Positions 34,592 through 44,013 of a DNA stretch of 64,000 nt are shown here, one piece after another (positions within the stretch are counted from its first letter, which is position 1; every line of letters starts with the position of its first letter). Below the pieces are notes generated by a model. That model was given only the letters and a program-made list of their open reading frames with translations, had not been told where the DNA came from and ran no database searches. The stretch is from Pelagadaptatus sp034112445 (GTDB lineage: Bacteria > Pseudomonadota > Gammaproteobacteria > Pseudomonadales > Cellvibrionaceae). The translations under genes were made by a program, and so were the position numbers. The DNA is taken from contig JAWUVI010000017.1 of NCBI GenBank assembly GCA_034112445.1, positions 1-64,000 of the forward strand, read 5' to 3'.

Positions 34592-37500
34592 ATGCGTCTT
34601 CGTAAGCTGGCGTTGGCAGTAGGTTTGGTAAGTGTTTTGGGTTCTGAAGTGGCGATTTCCCTTGGATTGGGTGAGATCAAGCTAAATTCAACTTTGAACC
34701 AGCCTTTAAATGCTGAAATTAAATTGCTACAGACACGAGAGTTATCGAGCGATGACATCCTTGTAGGTCTGGCAAATAAAATTGATTTTCAGAACGCCGG
34801 CGTAGATAGAGACTTTTTTCTCTCTGACTTAAAATTCCAAGTTGTCACAAATTCTCCTGATGGACCTATTGTTAGGGTTACGTCAAAGAAAATTGTTCGT
34901 GAACCTTATCTAAATTTTCTTGTGGAAACTCAGTGGCCCACAGGTAGGATTTTACGCGAATACACACTGTTAATGGATTTGCCGGTTTTTAGTAATGATA
35001 CCGCTAGGCCAATAATTGCAGCTGTTAGTAAGCCTGCACCTCGCCCAGTGACTCAATCTGCTCCGCCAAAGCCGGTTGCGGCGACTGAAACCACCACAGA
35101 AGAGCCCCGAGAATTATCTTCTGATTCTGAAGCTTCATCTGCTTCAAGCTCAGATACTTACGGTCCGGTTAAGTCGAATGATACTTTGTGGGAAATTGCG
35201 TTAAAGATTCGCCCTAGCAAGAAATTTTCTGTTCAGCAGACGATGCTTGCGATTCAGCGCTTAAATCCAGAAGCTTTTATTAATGGCAATATTAATTTAC
35301 TGCGTCAAGGTCAGGTTCTGCGTGTGCCGACAGAGATGCATGTTGGGGCGCTTAGTTCTCGGCAGGCCGTGAGTGAAGTCTCTCAGCAAAATAAACAGTG
35401 GGATAGCTCTGAAATTACTACTGGACCACAGCTTGAGGCCAGTAAACAGTTTGCCTCCACTCCAGCAAAAACAGACTCCGTAGAGGGGCGACTTACATTA
35501 GCTTCTTCAGCGGCGGGTGAGGCTTCTGGTCAATCTTCTGGTTCAAGCGATACAAGTGATCGCTTGCAAAATGAACTCGCTATCACTTTGGAAGAGTTGG
35601 ATAAAAGCAGTAGAGAGAATTCCGAATTAAAGGATCGAGTGTCAGAGCTTGAAGAGCAAATATCAACAATGGAGCGTTTAGTTGAAATTTCTAGTCAAGA
35701 ACTACGTGCTCTGCAATTAGCTAGCAAAAACAAAGCTCCGATCAGCAGCAATATTGAAGATGGTGTACCTAAGGTTGAGGCTGGCGTTGTAGCTGAACCC
35801 CAGGTCAGTTCAGTTGATGAAGCTATTACTGATGAATCTGCTGATGTTGTGGTGACCGAGAACTCTAATGCAGTAACTCAACCTGTTGTGGCTCCAGAGG
35901 CTACTCCTGAGTCGGTTGAGAAAGAACCATCTGTTATTAGTATGTTAATGGATAACTTGGCACTACTGGGAGCAGGAGTAATGGCTCTTCTGTTGGCGGC
36001 TCTCTTTCTGTTTAGGAAGCGTGATGTCGATGATGAACATGTGATTTTAGATGATTACAATGCTGAAGTTGAGCCGCAAGAATTTGATCAAGACGAGGAT
36101 GTTGAAGCTGGTTTAGAAGAGCTAGACATTGAAGAATCTATAGACGGGCTAGATGAGGATGAGACTTCACTAGATCTTGAGGATGACTCGTTCACCCCAG
36201 ATTCTGAAACGGGTGATGCTGTTGGTGAAGCTGATATTTATATTGCTTATGGCAAGTTTGATCAAGCAGAAGAAATGTTGCTAAAGGCCTTAGTGAATGA
36301 CGGTCCATCAACGGCTGTTAGTCTTAAGTTAATGGAAGTTTATTCTGAAACAAAAGATATTAATAAATTTGATGGGCAGTACTCTGCTGTAATTTCATCT
36401 GATGATGGTGATGTTATTGAGCGTGCGAACGAGCTTAGAAATCAGTTTGTCGATGCTCCTGAATATACTGCCCCTACTATTGAGAGCAAAGATTCGCTAG
36501 CAGACGCAGGTGATGATTTTGACCTAGGTGATGGCTTAGATCTAAATGCTGGTCTGGCGTTGGATCTGGATGGGCAGGCAAGCACTGATGATATTTCTGA
36601 TCTGGATTTCAATCTTGACTTTGAAGAGTCAGAGTCAGAGTCCGTAGAGCAGGTAGATAATGAGGCTGAAGAGTTTGATTTAGATTTGGATTTAAGCTTG
36701 GATGAGCCTGATGAAGCTTCAGCACATATAGCCGATGATGAGTTTTCTTTAGATTTTGATTCAACAGAAACAATTGACACTGGAGAGTCGGATTTCAATC
36801 TTGATTTCGACACCGACAATGATACAGCTAGTGAGCCTGTCGGAATTGAAGGCCTTGATGTTGAAAGTTTAGATTTGGATTTGGATGGTGGAGATATCCT
36901 CGAGCTTGCAGATAGTGAATCTGATTTAGTTGAGGACTCAGAAGAGTCATCGGATGAATTTGCAACTTTCCCAGAATTTGAAGAAAGTGACGTTGATATG
37001 GATATGGCTTCTCTTGATAAAGAGATGGAGGCACTGTCGAGCAATATGGATCTGGCCAGTGAAGAGTTTGGTGAGGATTCGGAATTAAATGATTTAAGTG
37101 TTGATGCTAAATCCGGTGATTTAGAGCTTGAGTCTGAAGGTCTAGGCAGCGATTTTGACTTGTCTTCTGAACTGGAAGTGGCGGATCTTGAAGTTGAAGT
37201 GTCTGAGCCTGAAGGTCTAGGCAGCGATTTTGACTTGTCTTCTGAGCTGGAAGTGGCGGATCTTGAAGTTGAAGTGCCTGAGTCTGAAGGTCTAGCCAGC
37301 GATTTTGATTTGTCTTCTGAGCTGGAAGTGGCGGATCTTGAAGTTGAAGCGCCTGAGTCTGATTCGGAAGGTCTAGACAGCGATTTTGACTTGTCTTCTG
37401 AGCCGGAAGTGGCGGATCTTGATGTTGAAACGCCTGAGTCTGATTCTGTAGAGTTAGCTACTGATTTCGATTTGTCTTTTGACGAGGAGGTCGAAGCGGA

Positions 37501-37864
37501 TTCTGTTGAAGAACTTCAGCCCGAAGAAGGATTTGATTTGGCCGCTGATCTTGAGTTGGATGCTGCTGATTTTGACGGTGAGACAGATGAAGATGTTTTT
37601 TCTCAGGCTCTTTCGGATATCCCTGATTCAGAAGCTTCTGATGGATCAGATGAAACCGAAGGTTCGGTGCTAAGTGATGATGATTTAGATGCGGAGCTTG
37701 AGTTCCTTTCTGATAGTGACGAAGCTGGAACTAAGCTTGATTTAGCGCGTGCTTATATTGATATGGGTGACAAGGAAGGAGCAAAAGATATTCTTGATGA
37801 GGTTGCTGAAGAAGGTAACGATATTCAAAAATCTGAAGCAGCAGAGCTGTTGTCTCGATTGTAA
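34592..37864 (+). CDS. fimV: FimV-like pilus-assembly/polar hub protein
   Basis: 1090 residues. N-terminal signal and FimV periplasmic domain (GLGEIKLNSTLNQPLNAEIKL), a LysM peptidoglycan-binding domain at about 190-250 (NDTLWEIALKIRPS), a coiled coil at about 325-380, a TM helix at about 453-473, and a very acidic cytoplasmic part with a TPR-like segment near 546-610. A tandem repeat array occupies about 849-950. The C-terminal FimV domain is DLARAYIDMGDKEGAKDILDEV. FimV organises polar type IV pilus and chemosensory complexes in Pseudomonas. The asd-fimV-truA order supports the assignment. GGAACG precedes the ATG. Confidence 0.95.
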   Translation: MRLRKLALAVGLVSVLGSEVAISLGLGEIKLNSTLNQPLNAEIKLLQTRELSSDDILVGLANKIDFQNAGVDRDFFLSDLKFQVVTNSPDGPIVRVTSKKIVREPYLNFLVETQWPTGRILREYTLLMDLPVFSNDTARPIIAAVSKPAPRPVTQSAPPKPVAATETTTEEPRELSSDSEASSASSSDTYGPVKSNDTLWEIALKIRPSKKFSVQQTMLAIQRLNPEAFINGNINLLRQGQVLRVPTEMHVGALSSRQAVSEVSQQNKQWDSSEITTGPQLEASKQFASTPAKTDSVEGRLTLASSAAGEASGQSSGSSDTSDRLQNELAITLEELDKSSRENSELKDRVSELEEQISTMERLVEISSQELRALQLASKNKAPISSNIEDGVPKVEAGVVAEPQVSSVDEAITDESADVVVTENSNAVTQPVVAPEATPESVEKEPSVISMLMDNLALLGAGVMALLLAALFLFRKRDVDDEHVILDDYNAEVEPQEFDQDEDVEAGLEELDIEESIDGLDEDETSLDLEDDSFTPDSETGDAVGEADIYIAYGKFDQAEEMLLKALVNDGPSTAVSLKLMEVYSETKDINKFDGQYSAVISSDDGDVIERANELRNQFVDAPEYTAPTIESKDSLADAGDDFDLGDGLDLNAGLALDLDGQASTDDISDLDFNLDFEESESESVEQVDNEAEEFDLDLDLSLDEPDEASAHIADDEFSLDFDSTETIDTGESDFNLDFDTDNDTASEPVGIEGLDVESLDLDLDGGDILELADSESDLVEDSEESSDEFATFPEFEESDVDMDMASLDKEMEALSSNMDLASEEFGEDSELNDLSVDAKSGDLELESEGLGSDFDLSSELEVADLEVEVSEPEGLGSDFDLSSELEVADLEVEVPESEGLASDFDLSSELEVADLEVEAPESDSEGLDSDFDLSSEPEVADLDVETPESDSVELATDFDLSFDEEVEADSVEELQPEEGFDLAADLELDAADFDGETDEDVFSQALSDIPDSEASDGSDETEGSVLSDDDLDAELEFLSDSDEAGTKLDLARAYIDMGDKEGAKDILDEVAEEGNDIQKSEAAELLSRL
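37136..37447 (+). repeat. Tandem repeat array inside fimV
   Basis: Four near-identical in-frame units begin at about 37136, 37211, 37286 and 37367 (periods 75, 75 and 81 bp); a fifth, degenerate unit begins near 37448. Each encodes a variant of EGLGSDFDLSSELEVADLEV. The 81-bp spacing comes from a two-codon insertion (Ser-Asp). Confidence 0.9.
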
Positions 37865-37904
37865 TATTTTCAAGGATTAGTGCCGGACTGTAAATGTTGT
37901 GGTT

Positions 37905-37938
37905 AAAGGTTCTGAATCATCTGATTCAGAACCTTTTT
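37905..37938 (+). terminator. Intrinsic terminator after fimV
   Basis: AAAGGTTCTGAATCA (37905-37919) is the exact reverse complement of TGATTCAGAACCTTT (37922-37936), followed by further T residues; the minimal loop means the innermost pairs stay open. Confidence 0.92.
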
Positions 37939-37975
37939 TGATTTTAACTTACGTTCTTCTGAATAATTAAATTTC

Positions 37976-38863
37976 ATGTCTTACTCTTCAACGGAAAAAC
38001 CGTATTCACGTAATTGTGAAATTATTGATAAAGAGCAGTTTCCAGTTGATTTGTATCGTGTTGCGCTAGCGATTGAATACAATGGCTGTGATTTTCATGG
38101 CTTTCAAAAGCAACCTAATGGCGTTGTAACCGTACAAGAATGTCTAGAAAAAGCGTTGTCAAAAGTTGCAAACGAATCCATAGCGTTAGTTTGTGCAGGA
38201 AGAACGGATGCGGGTGTTCATGCCACCTATCAAGTAATACATTTTGATACACATTCTGAAAGGCCTTTAAAGGCTTGGACCAAAGGCGTAAATGCGTTTT
38301 TACCTGACAGTGTGAGTGTGAATTGGGCTGCGAATGTTAGTCCTTTATTTCATGCTCGATTTTCAGCTCAAAGTCGTACTTATAGATATTTAATCTGCCG
38401 CTCGCCGACGCGGCCTGCTTTAGGAGCAGATTATTTCACTTGGGAGAGGCGCAGTATTGATGTGTCGATTATGCGAGAGGCTACTAAAGCGCTGGTTGGT
38501 AATCATGATTTCACCTCTTTTCGAACTGTTCATTGCCAGGCGAAGAATCCTGTTAGGCATGTAAAGTATATAGAAGTTATTGAGCAGGGTGATTTGTTGT
38601 GTGTTGAAATTAATGCCAATGCGTTTTTGCATCATATGGTTAGAAATATTGTTGGGGCTTTGCTTGAGGTTGCCTGCGGAAAAAGAAAGGTAGAATGGGT
38701 GGCCCAAGTATTGGCAGCTAAAGATAGGACAAAGGCTGGGGTCATGGCTAAACCTGATGGTTTACATCTAGTTGCAGTTGATTACCCTAAGCATTTTGAG
38801 CTTCCGATTGCTTCACCTAGCCCTCGATATTTCCCTGTGCCGTTGTATGCGGTAAGTGAATGA
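37976..38863 (+). CDS. truA: tRNA pseudouridine(38-40) synthase
   Basis: Converts uridines 38-40 of the anticodon stem-loop to pseudouridine. 295 residues, with the catalytic Asp78 in CAGRTDAGVHA and the C-terminal AFLHHMVRNIVG motif. About 26 residues precede the conserved YRVALAIEYNG start of the domain, a little longer than E. coli; no internal Met offers an alternative. The ATG lacks a clear ribosome-binding site. Confidence 0.97.
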   Translation: MSYSSTEKPYSRNCEIIDKEQFPVDLYRVALAIEYNGCDFHGFQKQPNGVVTVQECLEKALSKVANESIALVCAGRTDAGVHATYQVIHFDTHSERPLKAWTKGVNAFLPDSVSVNWAANVSPLFHARFSAQSRTYRYLICRSPTRPALGADYFTWERRSIDVSIMREATKALVGNHDFTSFRTVHCQAKNPVRHVKYIEVIEQGDLLCVEINANAFLHHMVRNIVGALLEVACGKRKVEWVAQVLAAKDRTKAGVMAKPDGLHLVAVDYPKHFELPIASPSPRYFPVPLYAVSE

Positions 38864-38955
38864 ATATGGAGATAGGTATAAATATATCTGGTAATATTCT
38901 GTTAACGTTTTCACAAATTTACATTTTAGTGACCAAATAGTCATCGGTTTTGTGT

Positions 38956-39600
38956 ATGATACGGCCAATTAAAAATACTAGGGTTAAGATTTGTGGTATC
39001 ACATCGATTTCTGATGCGCTTTCTGCAGTCGAAGCAGGGGCAGATGCTATTGGTTTGGTGTTTTATGAGCCGAGCCCAAGATACGTCTCTATTGTTCAAG
39101 CCGCTGAGATAGCGAAAGCTGTTGGCCCGTTTGTTTCGGTGGTGGGGCTGTTTGTTAATGCTTCAGATGATTATATCCAGCAAGTACTTAAACGCGTTAA
39201 TTTACATGTTTTGCAGTTTCATGGTGATGAGACTGAAGATTTTTGTCGTAAGTTTTCTCGGCCCTATATGAAAGCAATACGAATGAAGCCTGGTATCATT
39301 GTGCAAGAGCAAATGAATCATTTTTCAAGTGCGGCAGGAATCCTTTTAGATGCTTATCAGAAGGGGGTTCCGGGTGGTACTGGTGAAGTGTTTGATTGGG
39401 AGCGGGTACCTAAACCACTCGATGGCGAGCCACTATTGCCGATTATATTAGCTGGAGGACTAACGCCAGATAATGTTACTCGGGCTATAAGTATTACTGA
39501 AGTCTATGGAGTTGATGTAAGTGGGGGAGTTGAATTACTCCCAGGAAAAAAAGATATTGAGCTTGTGAACGAGTTTATAAGCCAAGTAAAACAAATGTAA
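38956..39600 (+). CDS. trpF: Phosphoribosylanthranilate isomerase
   Basis: Third step of tryptophan synthesis from anthranilate. 214-residue TIM barrel with the catalytic Cys in VKICGIT and Asp in YGVDVSGGVE. The ATG at 38956 gives MIRPIKNTRVKICG; an in-frame TTG two codons earlier is not needed. First of the trpFBA group. I looked for a Trp-rich leader peptide or attenuator in the 92 bp upstream and saw none. Confidence 0.97.
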   Translation: MIRPIKNTRVKICGITSISDALSAVEAGADAIGLVFYEPSPRYVSIVQAAEIAKAVGPFVSVVGLFVNASDDYIQQVLKRVNLHVLQFHGDETEDFCRKFSRPYMKAIRMKPGIIVQEQMNHFSSAAGILLDAYQKGVPGGTGEVFDWERVPKPLDGEPLLPIILAGGLTPDNVTRAISITEVYGVDVSGGVELLPGKKDIELVNEFISQVKQM

Positions 39601-39655
39601 CTTAATTTATAATTATCGAAAATTACAAATATATTTGAGGTTGAGAAACACAAAA

Positions 39656-40879
39656 ATGAAGAACGGTGAAACACCACCCATTGATTATTCCCAGTATCCT
39701 GACTCAAAAGGTCATTATGGTCCTTACGGCGGAAGGTTTGTCTCCGAGACATTAATGCATGCCTTGGATGAGTTAGAGGAGATGTATAATCGCCTTAAAT
39801 CAGATGCTGGTTTTCAGGCTGAGTTTGACAAGGATATGGCCCATTATGTAGGGCGTCCTTCACCTTTATATCATGCGGAACGTTGGAGTAAGCAAGTCGG
39901 TGGCGCACAAATTTATTTAAAGCGTGAGGATTTAAATCATACTGGCGCACACAAAGTTAATAACACCATTGGTCAGGCGTTACTGGCGAAGTACAGCGGT
40001 AAGACGCGTATTATTGCAGAAACCGGCGCTGGCCAACATGGTGTTGCTACAGCAACTGTTGCCGCTCGCTTGGGGTTAGAATGCCAAGTGTTTATGGGTG
40101 CTGAAGATGTGAAGCGTCAATCTCTTAATGTATACCGAATGAAGTTGTTAGGAGCAGATGTCATCCCTGTTACTTCTGGTTCGCGAACGTTAAAAGATGC
40201 TATGAATGAGGCGATGCGTGATTGGGTTACTAACGTAGATAATACGTTTTATATTATCGGCACTGTCGCAGGACCACATCCGTATCCTCAGTTAGTTCGA
40301 GATTTCCAGTGCATTATAGGTCGTGAAGCTCGTCAACAATCATTAACCCAAGTTGGACGCTTACCTGATGCATTAGTTGCGTGTGTGGGTGGTGGCTCTA
40401 ACGCGATTGGTTTGTTTCATCCCTTTTTAGCAGATGATTCCGTCAAAATGTATGGAGTAGAAGCGGGTGGTTATGGTGTGGAAACAGGCAAGCACGCTGC
40501 CCCACTAAATGATGGTATCCCAGGGATATTACACGGTAATCGTACTTATTTGATGGAGGATGAGAACGGTCAAATAATTGAGACTCATTCAGTTTCGGCT
40601 GGTCTTGATTACCCCGGTGTGGGACCTGAACATTCTTGGTTAAAAGATATTGGCAGGGTTGATTACGTCGCGATTAATGATGATGAGGCCATGGATGCAT
40701 TTCGTACCTTGACACAAATTGAAGGTATTATGCCTGCTTTAGAGTCGAGCCACGCTCTGTCTTATGGGGCTAAATTAGCCCGCACTATGAGCCCCGATCA
40801 GCATATTATTATTAATCTGTCCGGCCGTGGTGATAAAGATATTTTAACTGTGGCAGCTATTGACGGAATTGAGGTATAA
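39656..40879 (+). CDS. trpB: Tryptophan synthase beta subunit
   Basis: PLP enzyme that joins indole and serine. 407 residues; the PLP Lys100 lies in LNHTGAHKVNN and the phosphate loop GGGSNAIG is present. I chose the ATG at 39656 (GAGA upstream); a TTG at 39635 would add seven residues. Six bases separate it from trpA, as expected for the alpha2-beta2 complex. Confidence 0.98.
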   Translation: MKNGETPPIDYSQYPDSKGHYGPYGGRFVSETLMHALDELEEMYNRLKSDAGFQAEFDKDMAHYVGRPSPLYHAERWSKQVGGAQIYLKREDLNHTGAHKVNNTIGQALLAKYSGKTRIIAETGAGQHGVATATVAARLGLECQVFMGAEDVKRQSLNVYRMKLLGADVIPVTSGSRTLKDAMNEAMRDWVTNVDNTFYIIGTVAGPHPYPQLVRDFQCIIGREARQQSLTQVGRLPDALVACVGGGSNAIGLFHPFLADDSVKMYGVEAGGYGVETGKHAAPLNDGIPGILHGNRTYLMEDENGQIIETHSVSAGLDYPGVGPEHSWLKDIGRVDYVAINDDEAMDAFRTLTQIEGIMPALESSHALSYGAKLARTMSPDQHIIINLSGRGDKDILTVAAIDGIEV

Positions 40880-40885
40880 GCACAG

Positions 40886-41695
40886 ATGACACGTATTACC
40901 GCTTGCTTAGAAGCAGCCAGAAAAGAAGGCCGCAAAGCACTAATTACTTATATTGTTAATGGTGATCCTGTACCCGAAGCAACATTACCGACGATGCACG
41001 CCTTAGTAGAAGAGGGAGTAGATATTATTGAGTTGGGTGTTCCTTTTTCAGATCCTATGGCTGAAGGCCCCACCATTCAATTGGGGCATGAACGTGCTCT
41101 GGAGCATGGGACGTCTTTAACCTCGACGCTAAAATTAGTTAGTGAGTTTCGTAGAACGAATACACATACGCCAGTAGTATTAATGGGTTACGCTAATCCT
41201 GTCGAGCGCATGGGATATCAGATTTTTGCTTCGAGTGCAGCAGCAGCAGGTGTCGATGGTTTGCTAACGGTCGATTTACCTCCAGAAGAAGTTGGTGACT
41301 TAAAGCGGTGCCTTCAAGCCGTTAATATTGAAAATATATTATTGATAGCGCCCACTACCACACTTGAGCGATCAAAAAGCATCGCTAAAGCCGCTGGTGG
41401 TTTTTTATATTATGTCTCTCTTAAGGGGGTGACAGGAGCTGGACATTTGGATGTGGATTCAGTGAAGAGTAAGCTGGCCGGATTGCGCCAGATTACTGAT
41501 TTACCTATATGTGTGGGCTTTGGTATTAAAGATGCCGCATCAGCAAAATCTGTAGCTACAACAGCAGATGGTGCAATTGTTGGTAGTTTATTAGTTGCGA
41601 AGATGGGTGAGATGAAATCATCTTCTCCAGAAGATATTGCACAAGCGGTAGCTGAGCTTATTAGACCCATTCGTGTGGGATTAGATGAATTATAA
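40886..41695 (+). CDS. trpA: Tryptophan synthase alpha subunit (Glu at position 60)
   Basis: Cleaves indole-3-glycerol phosphate to indole for TrpB. 269-residue TIM barrel. Glu49 (IIELGVPFSD) is present at the catalytic acid position. The position equivalent to catalytic Asp60 is Glu60 here (DPMAEGPTIQ; codon GAA at 41063-41065). The glycine-rich phosphate loop near the C-terminus (CVGFGIKDAASAKS, VGSLL) is intact. The rest of the gene is undamaged, so it is probably functional. Confidence 0.97.
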   Translation: MTRITACLEAARKEGRKALITYIVNGDPVPEATLPTMHALVEEGVDIIELGVPFSDPMAEGPTIQLGHERALEHGTSLTSTLKLVSEFRRTNTHTPVVLMGYANPVERMGYQIFASSAAAAGVDGLLTVDLPPEEVGDLKRCLQAVNIENILLIAPTTTLERSKSIAKAAGGFLYYVSLKGVTGAGHLDVDSVKSKLAGLRQITDLPICVGFGIKDAASAKSVATTADGAIVGSLLVAKMGEMKSSSPEDIAQAVAELIRPIRVGLDEL

Positions 41696-41720
41696 TGTTT
41701 AATAGCGTAAGGATTTTATT

Positions 41721-42584
41721 ATGAGTTGGCTGGATAAAATTGTTCCTGCAGTTATTCGTTCTGAAGGAACACGTGGAAATAGTAAAGTTCCGGAAGGCTT
41801 ATGGAAAAAGTGCGTTAAATGCAGTGCGGTTTTGTATCGTCCTGAGCTGGATAAAAATTTAGATGTCTGCCCAAAGTGTGATCATCATATGCGTATCGGT
41901 GCACGCCGCCGGCTTGATATATTTTTAGATCAGGATAATCGGGAAGAACTGGCTGTCGATGTTGAACCTATTGATCGCTTAAAATTCAAAGATATTAAAA
42001 AGTATAAAGATCGTTTAATTACAGCGCAAAAAAACACTGGCGAAACCGATGCGTTAATTGCGATGAAAGGGGAGCTAAAGGGCCAGCCAGTTGTTGCGGT
42101 AGCCTTTGAGTTTGCTTTTCATGGTGGCTCTATGGGATACGCTGTAGGAGAGAAGTTTACTCGTGCGGCGCAAGTAGCGCTCGATCAAGATATTCCTATG
42201 GTTTGTTTTTCGGCTACTGGTGGAGCACGGATGCAAGAAGCGCTGATCTCTTTGATGCAGATGGCAAAAACCAGTGCTGTTATTGAACGCTTAAAGCAGC
42301 AAGGTACCCCCTATGTTTCAATCATGACCGATCCTGTTTATGGTGGTGTTTCAGCTAGTTTGGCTTTACTTGGTGACATAAACGCGGCAGAACCTGGTGC
42401 TAGAGCCGGGTTTGCTGGTCCGAATATTATTGAACAAACCATTCGCCAGAAATTGCCGCCTGGTTTTCAGCGCAGTGAATTTTTGTTGGATCATGGTGCT
42501 ATTGATATGATTATTTCTCGTGCTGAGATGCGCGATCGCATTGGTAGTTTACTGTCGAAATTTATGGGGCGCCCAGCTGCATAG
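41721..42584 (+). CDS. accD: Acetyl-CoA carboxylase carboxyltransferase beta subunit
   Basis: 287 residues. The N-terminal four-cysteine zinc ribbon (CVKCSAVLY...CPKCDHHM, about residues 31-53) precedes the crotonase-fold domain with ATGGARMQEALISLMQMAKT. Makes malonyl-CoA together with AccA. ATG follows AAGGA. 25 bp after trpA and 40 bp before folC. Confidence 0.98.
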   Translation: MSWLDKIVPAVIRSEGTRGNSKVPEGLWKKCVKCSAVLYRPELDKNLDVCPKCDHHMRIGARRRLDIFLDQDNREELAVDVEPIDRLKFKDIKKYKDRLITAQKNTGETDALIAMKGELKGQPVVAVAFEFAFHGGSMGYAVGEKFTRAAQVALDQDIPMVCFSATGGARMQEALISLMQMAKTSAVIERLKQQGTPYVSIMTDPVYGGVSASLALLGDINAAEPGARAGFAGPNIIEQTIRQKLPPGFQRSEFLLDHGAIDMIISRAEMRDRIGSLLSKFMGRPAA

Positions 42585-42624
42585 TGGCATATTGTAATTA
42601 ATTATTGCCAAGAGCTTTTTGTAT

Positions 42625-43983
42625 ATGGCTGTACAGTCCTCCTCGTTTAAAACTTTACCGCAATGGCTTGCTTGGCAAGAGTCATTACATGTTACTGAAA
42701 TTGACTTAGGTTTGGATCGGGTTCGTGTGGTTGCCGAACGTATGAAGTTACTGCAACCTTCAGCAAAAATAATCACCGTAGCGGGAACTAATGGTAAAGG
42801 TTCTTGCGTGGCTACCCTTGAAGCGCTGTTTTTACAGGCTGGTAAAACCACAGGTGCTTTCACCTCTCCTCATTTCCATAGCTACAATGAACGTATACGG
42901 ATAAACGGAACGCTTGTAAGCGACTCCGATCTGTGTGATTCGTTTGCTCGAATTAATACTGCTCGACAAGATGTTAGTTTAACGTATTTTGAGTTTGGCA
43001 CTCTTGCCGCTATCGATATTTTTCAGCAGTGTGGAGTTGAAGTTATGTTACTCGAGGTAGGGCTCGGCGGACGTTTAGATGCTGTTAATATTATGCCGCA
43101 CGATGTGTCTATAGTGACTTCTATCGCATTAGATCATGAGTCATGGTTAGGTTCTGACCTTAAGGTTATCGGACGAGAAAAAGCTGGGATATATCGCGCG
43201 AATAGACCGGCTATATGTGCTGATGTGTCCGCACCGTTGAGTGTTTCTATAGTAGCAGAAGAGGTCGGCGCACACTTTGTCGGTGTTGGGCGAGATTTTT
43301 CATGGACTATCAATGACCTGCAAACTTGGTCTTGGTGGGGCCTGGATAGTCAGGGTCATAAAGTTCAGTTTACCGATTTGCCTATACCTAATTTGCCATT
43401 GCCAAGTGTTGCTGCTGCGCTGATGGCGTTTGTGTTTGTTGTTGATGAATATTATAAAGTTGATGAATCTTATAAAAAAGAATATTTATCGGAATCTGGA
43501 GTCTTTACTAAATTATTACCTGACATTTTAAAAGGCTTAAGTTTACCGGGGCGGTTACAAACAATAGCCATACAAGAGCGAACTATTATTTTAGATGTTG
43601 CTCATAACCCTGCGGCAGCTCAAAATCTTTGCCTATATTTACAACAGAATCCAATTGCAGGCCAGACATGGGCCATTGCATCAATGATGTTTGATAAAGA
43701 TAGGCGGGGTGTGTTCAATGAGCTTGCGCCGCAAATACAGCATTGGCTTTTATGTGACCTAGATGATAATCCCCGAGCAGCGTCAGCAGTAGAATTGTAC
43801 GAAGATATTCAGCAGTGTGAAGCAGTTACACTTCAGGGGTGTGGCATTCATACTTTTCCGAATGTTGCTGATTCTATTGCATGGGCTTTGAAAAATAGCA
43901 GTGCACACGACAGAATAATTATATTTGGTTCATTTTTTACTGTTGCCGAAGCGCAATCTACTCTAGATGCTGTAGAATCCTAA
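42625..43983 (+). CDS. folC: Dihydrofolate/folylpolyglutamate synthase
   Basis: Adds glutamate to dihydropteroate and folates. 452 residues, longer than E. coli (422). The ATP loop VAGTNGKGSCVA (about 51-62), TSPHFHSYNERI and EVGLGGRLDAVN are present. A short acidic/Tyr-Lys insertion near residue 275 (VDEYYKVDESYKKEY) is unusual. ATG at 42625 has AAGAG upstream; a TTG two codons earlier is also in frame. Confidence 0.95.
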   Translation: MAVQSSSFKTLPQWLAWQESLHVTEIDLGLDRVRVVAERMKLLQPSAKIITVAGTNGKGSCVATLEALFLQAGKTTGAFTSPHFHSYNERIRINGTLVSDSDLCDSFARINTARQDVSLTYFEFGTLAAIDIFQQCGVEVMLLEVGLGGRLDAVNIMPHDVSIVTSIALDHESWLGSDLKVIGREKAGIYRANRPAICADVSAPLSVSIVAEEVGAHFVGVGRDFSWTINDLQTWSWWGLDSQGHKVQFTDLPIPNLPLPSVAAALMAFVFVVDEYYKVDESYKKEYLSESGVFTKLLPDILKGLSLPGRLQTIAIQERTIILDVAHNPAAAQNLCLYLQQNPIAGQTWAIASMMFDKDRRGVFNELAPQIQHWLLCDLDDNPRAASAVELYEDIQQCEAVTLQGCGIHTFPNVADSIAWALKNSSAHDRIIIFGSFFTVAEAQSTLDAVES

Positions 43984-44013
43984 GTTAATAGGTAATGATT
44001 TGAGGTAGGTCCT

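Noticed and set aside
36442..37044. 200-codon Ser-rich ORF antisense to fimV
   Set aside because: Mirror of the Asp/Glu-rich FimV coding repeats; composition artefact.
38864..38955. Trp leader peptide/attenuator upstream of trpF
   Set aside because: No short ORF with Trp codons and no terminator/antiterminator pair visible in the 92-bp gap.
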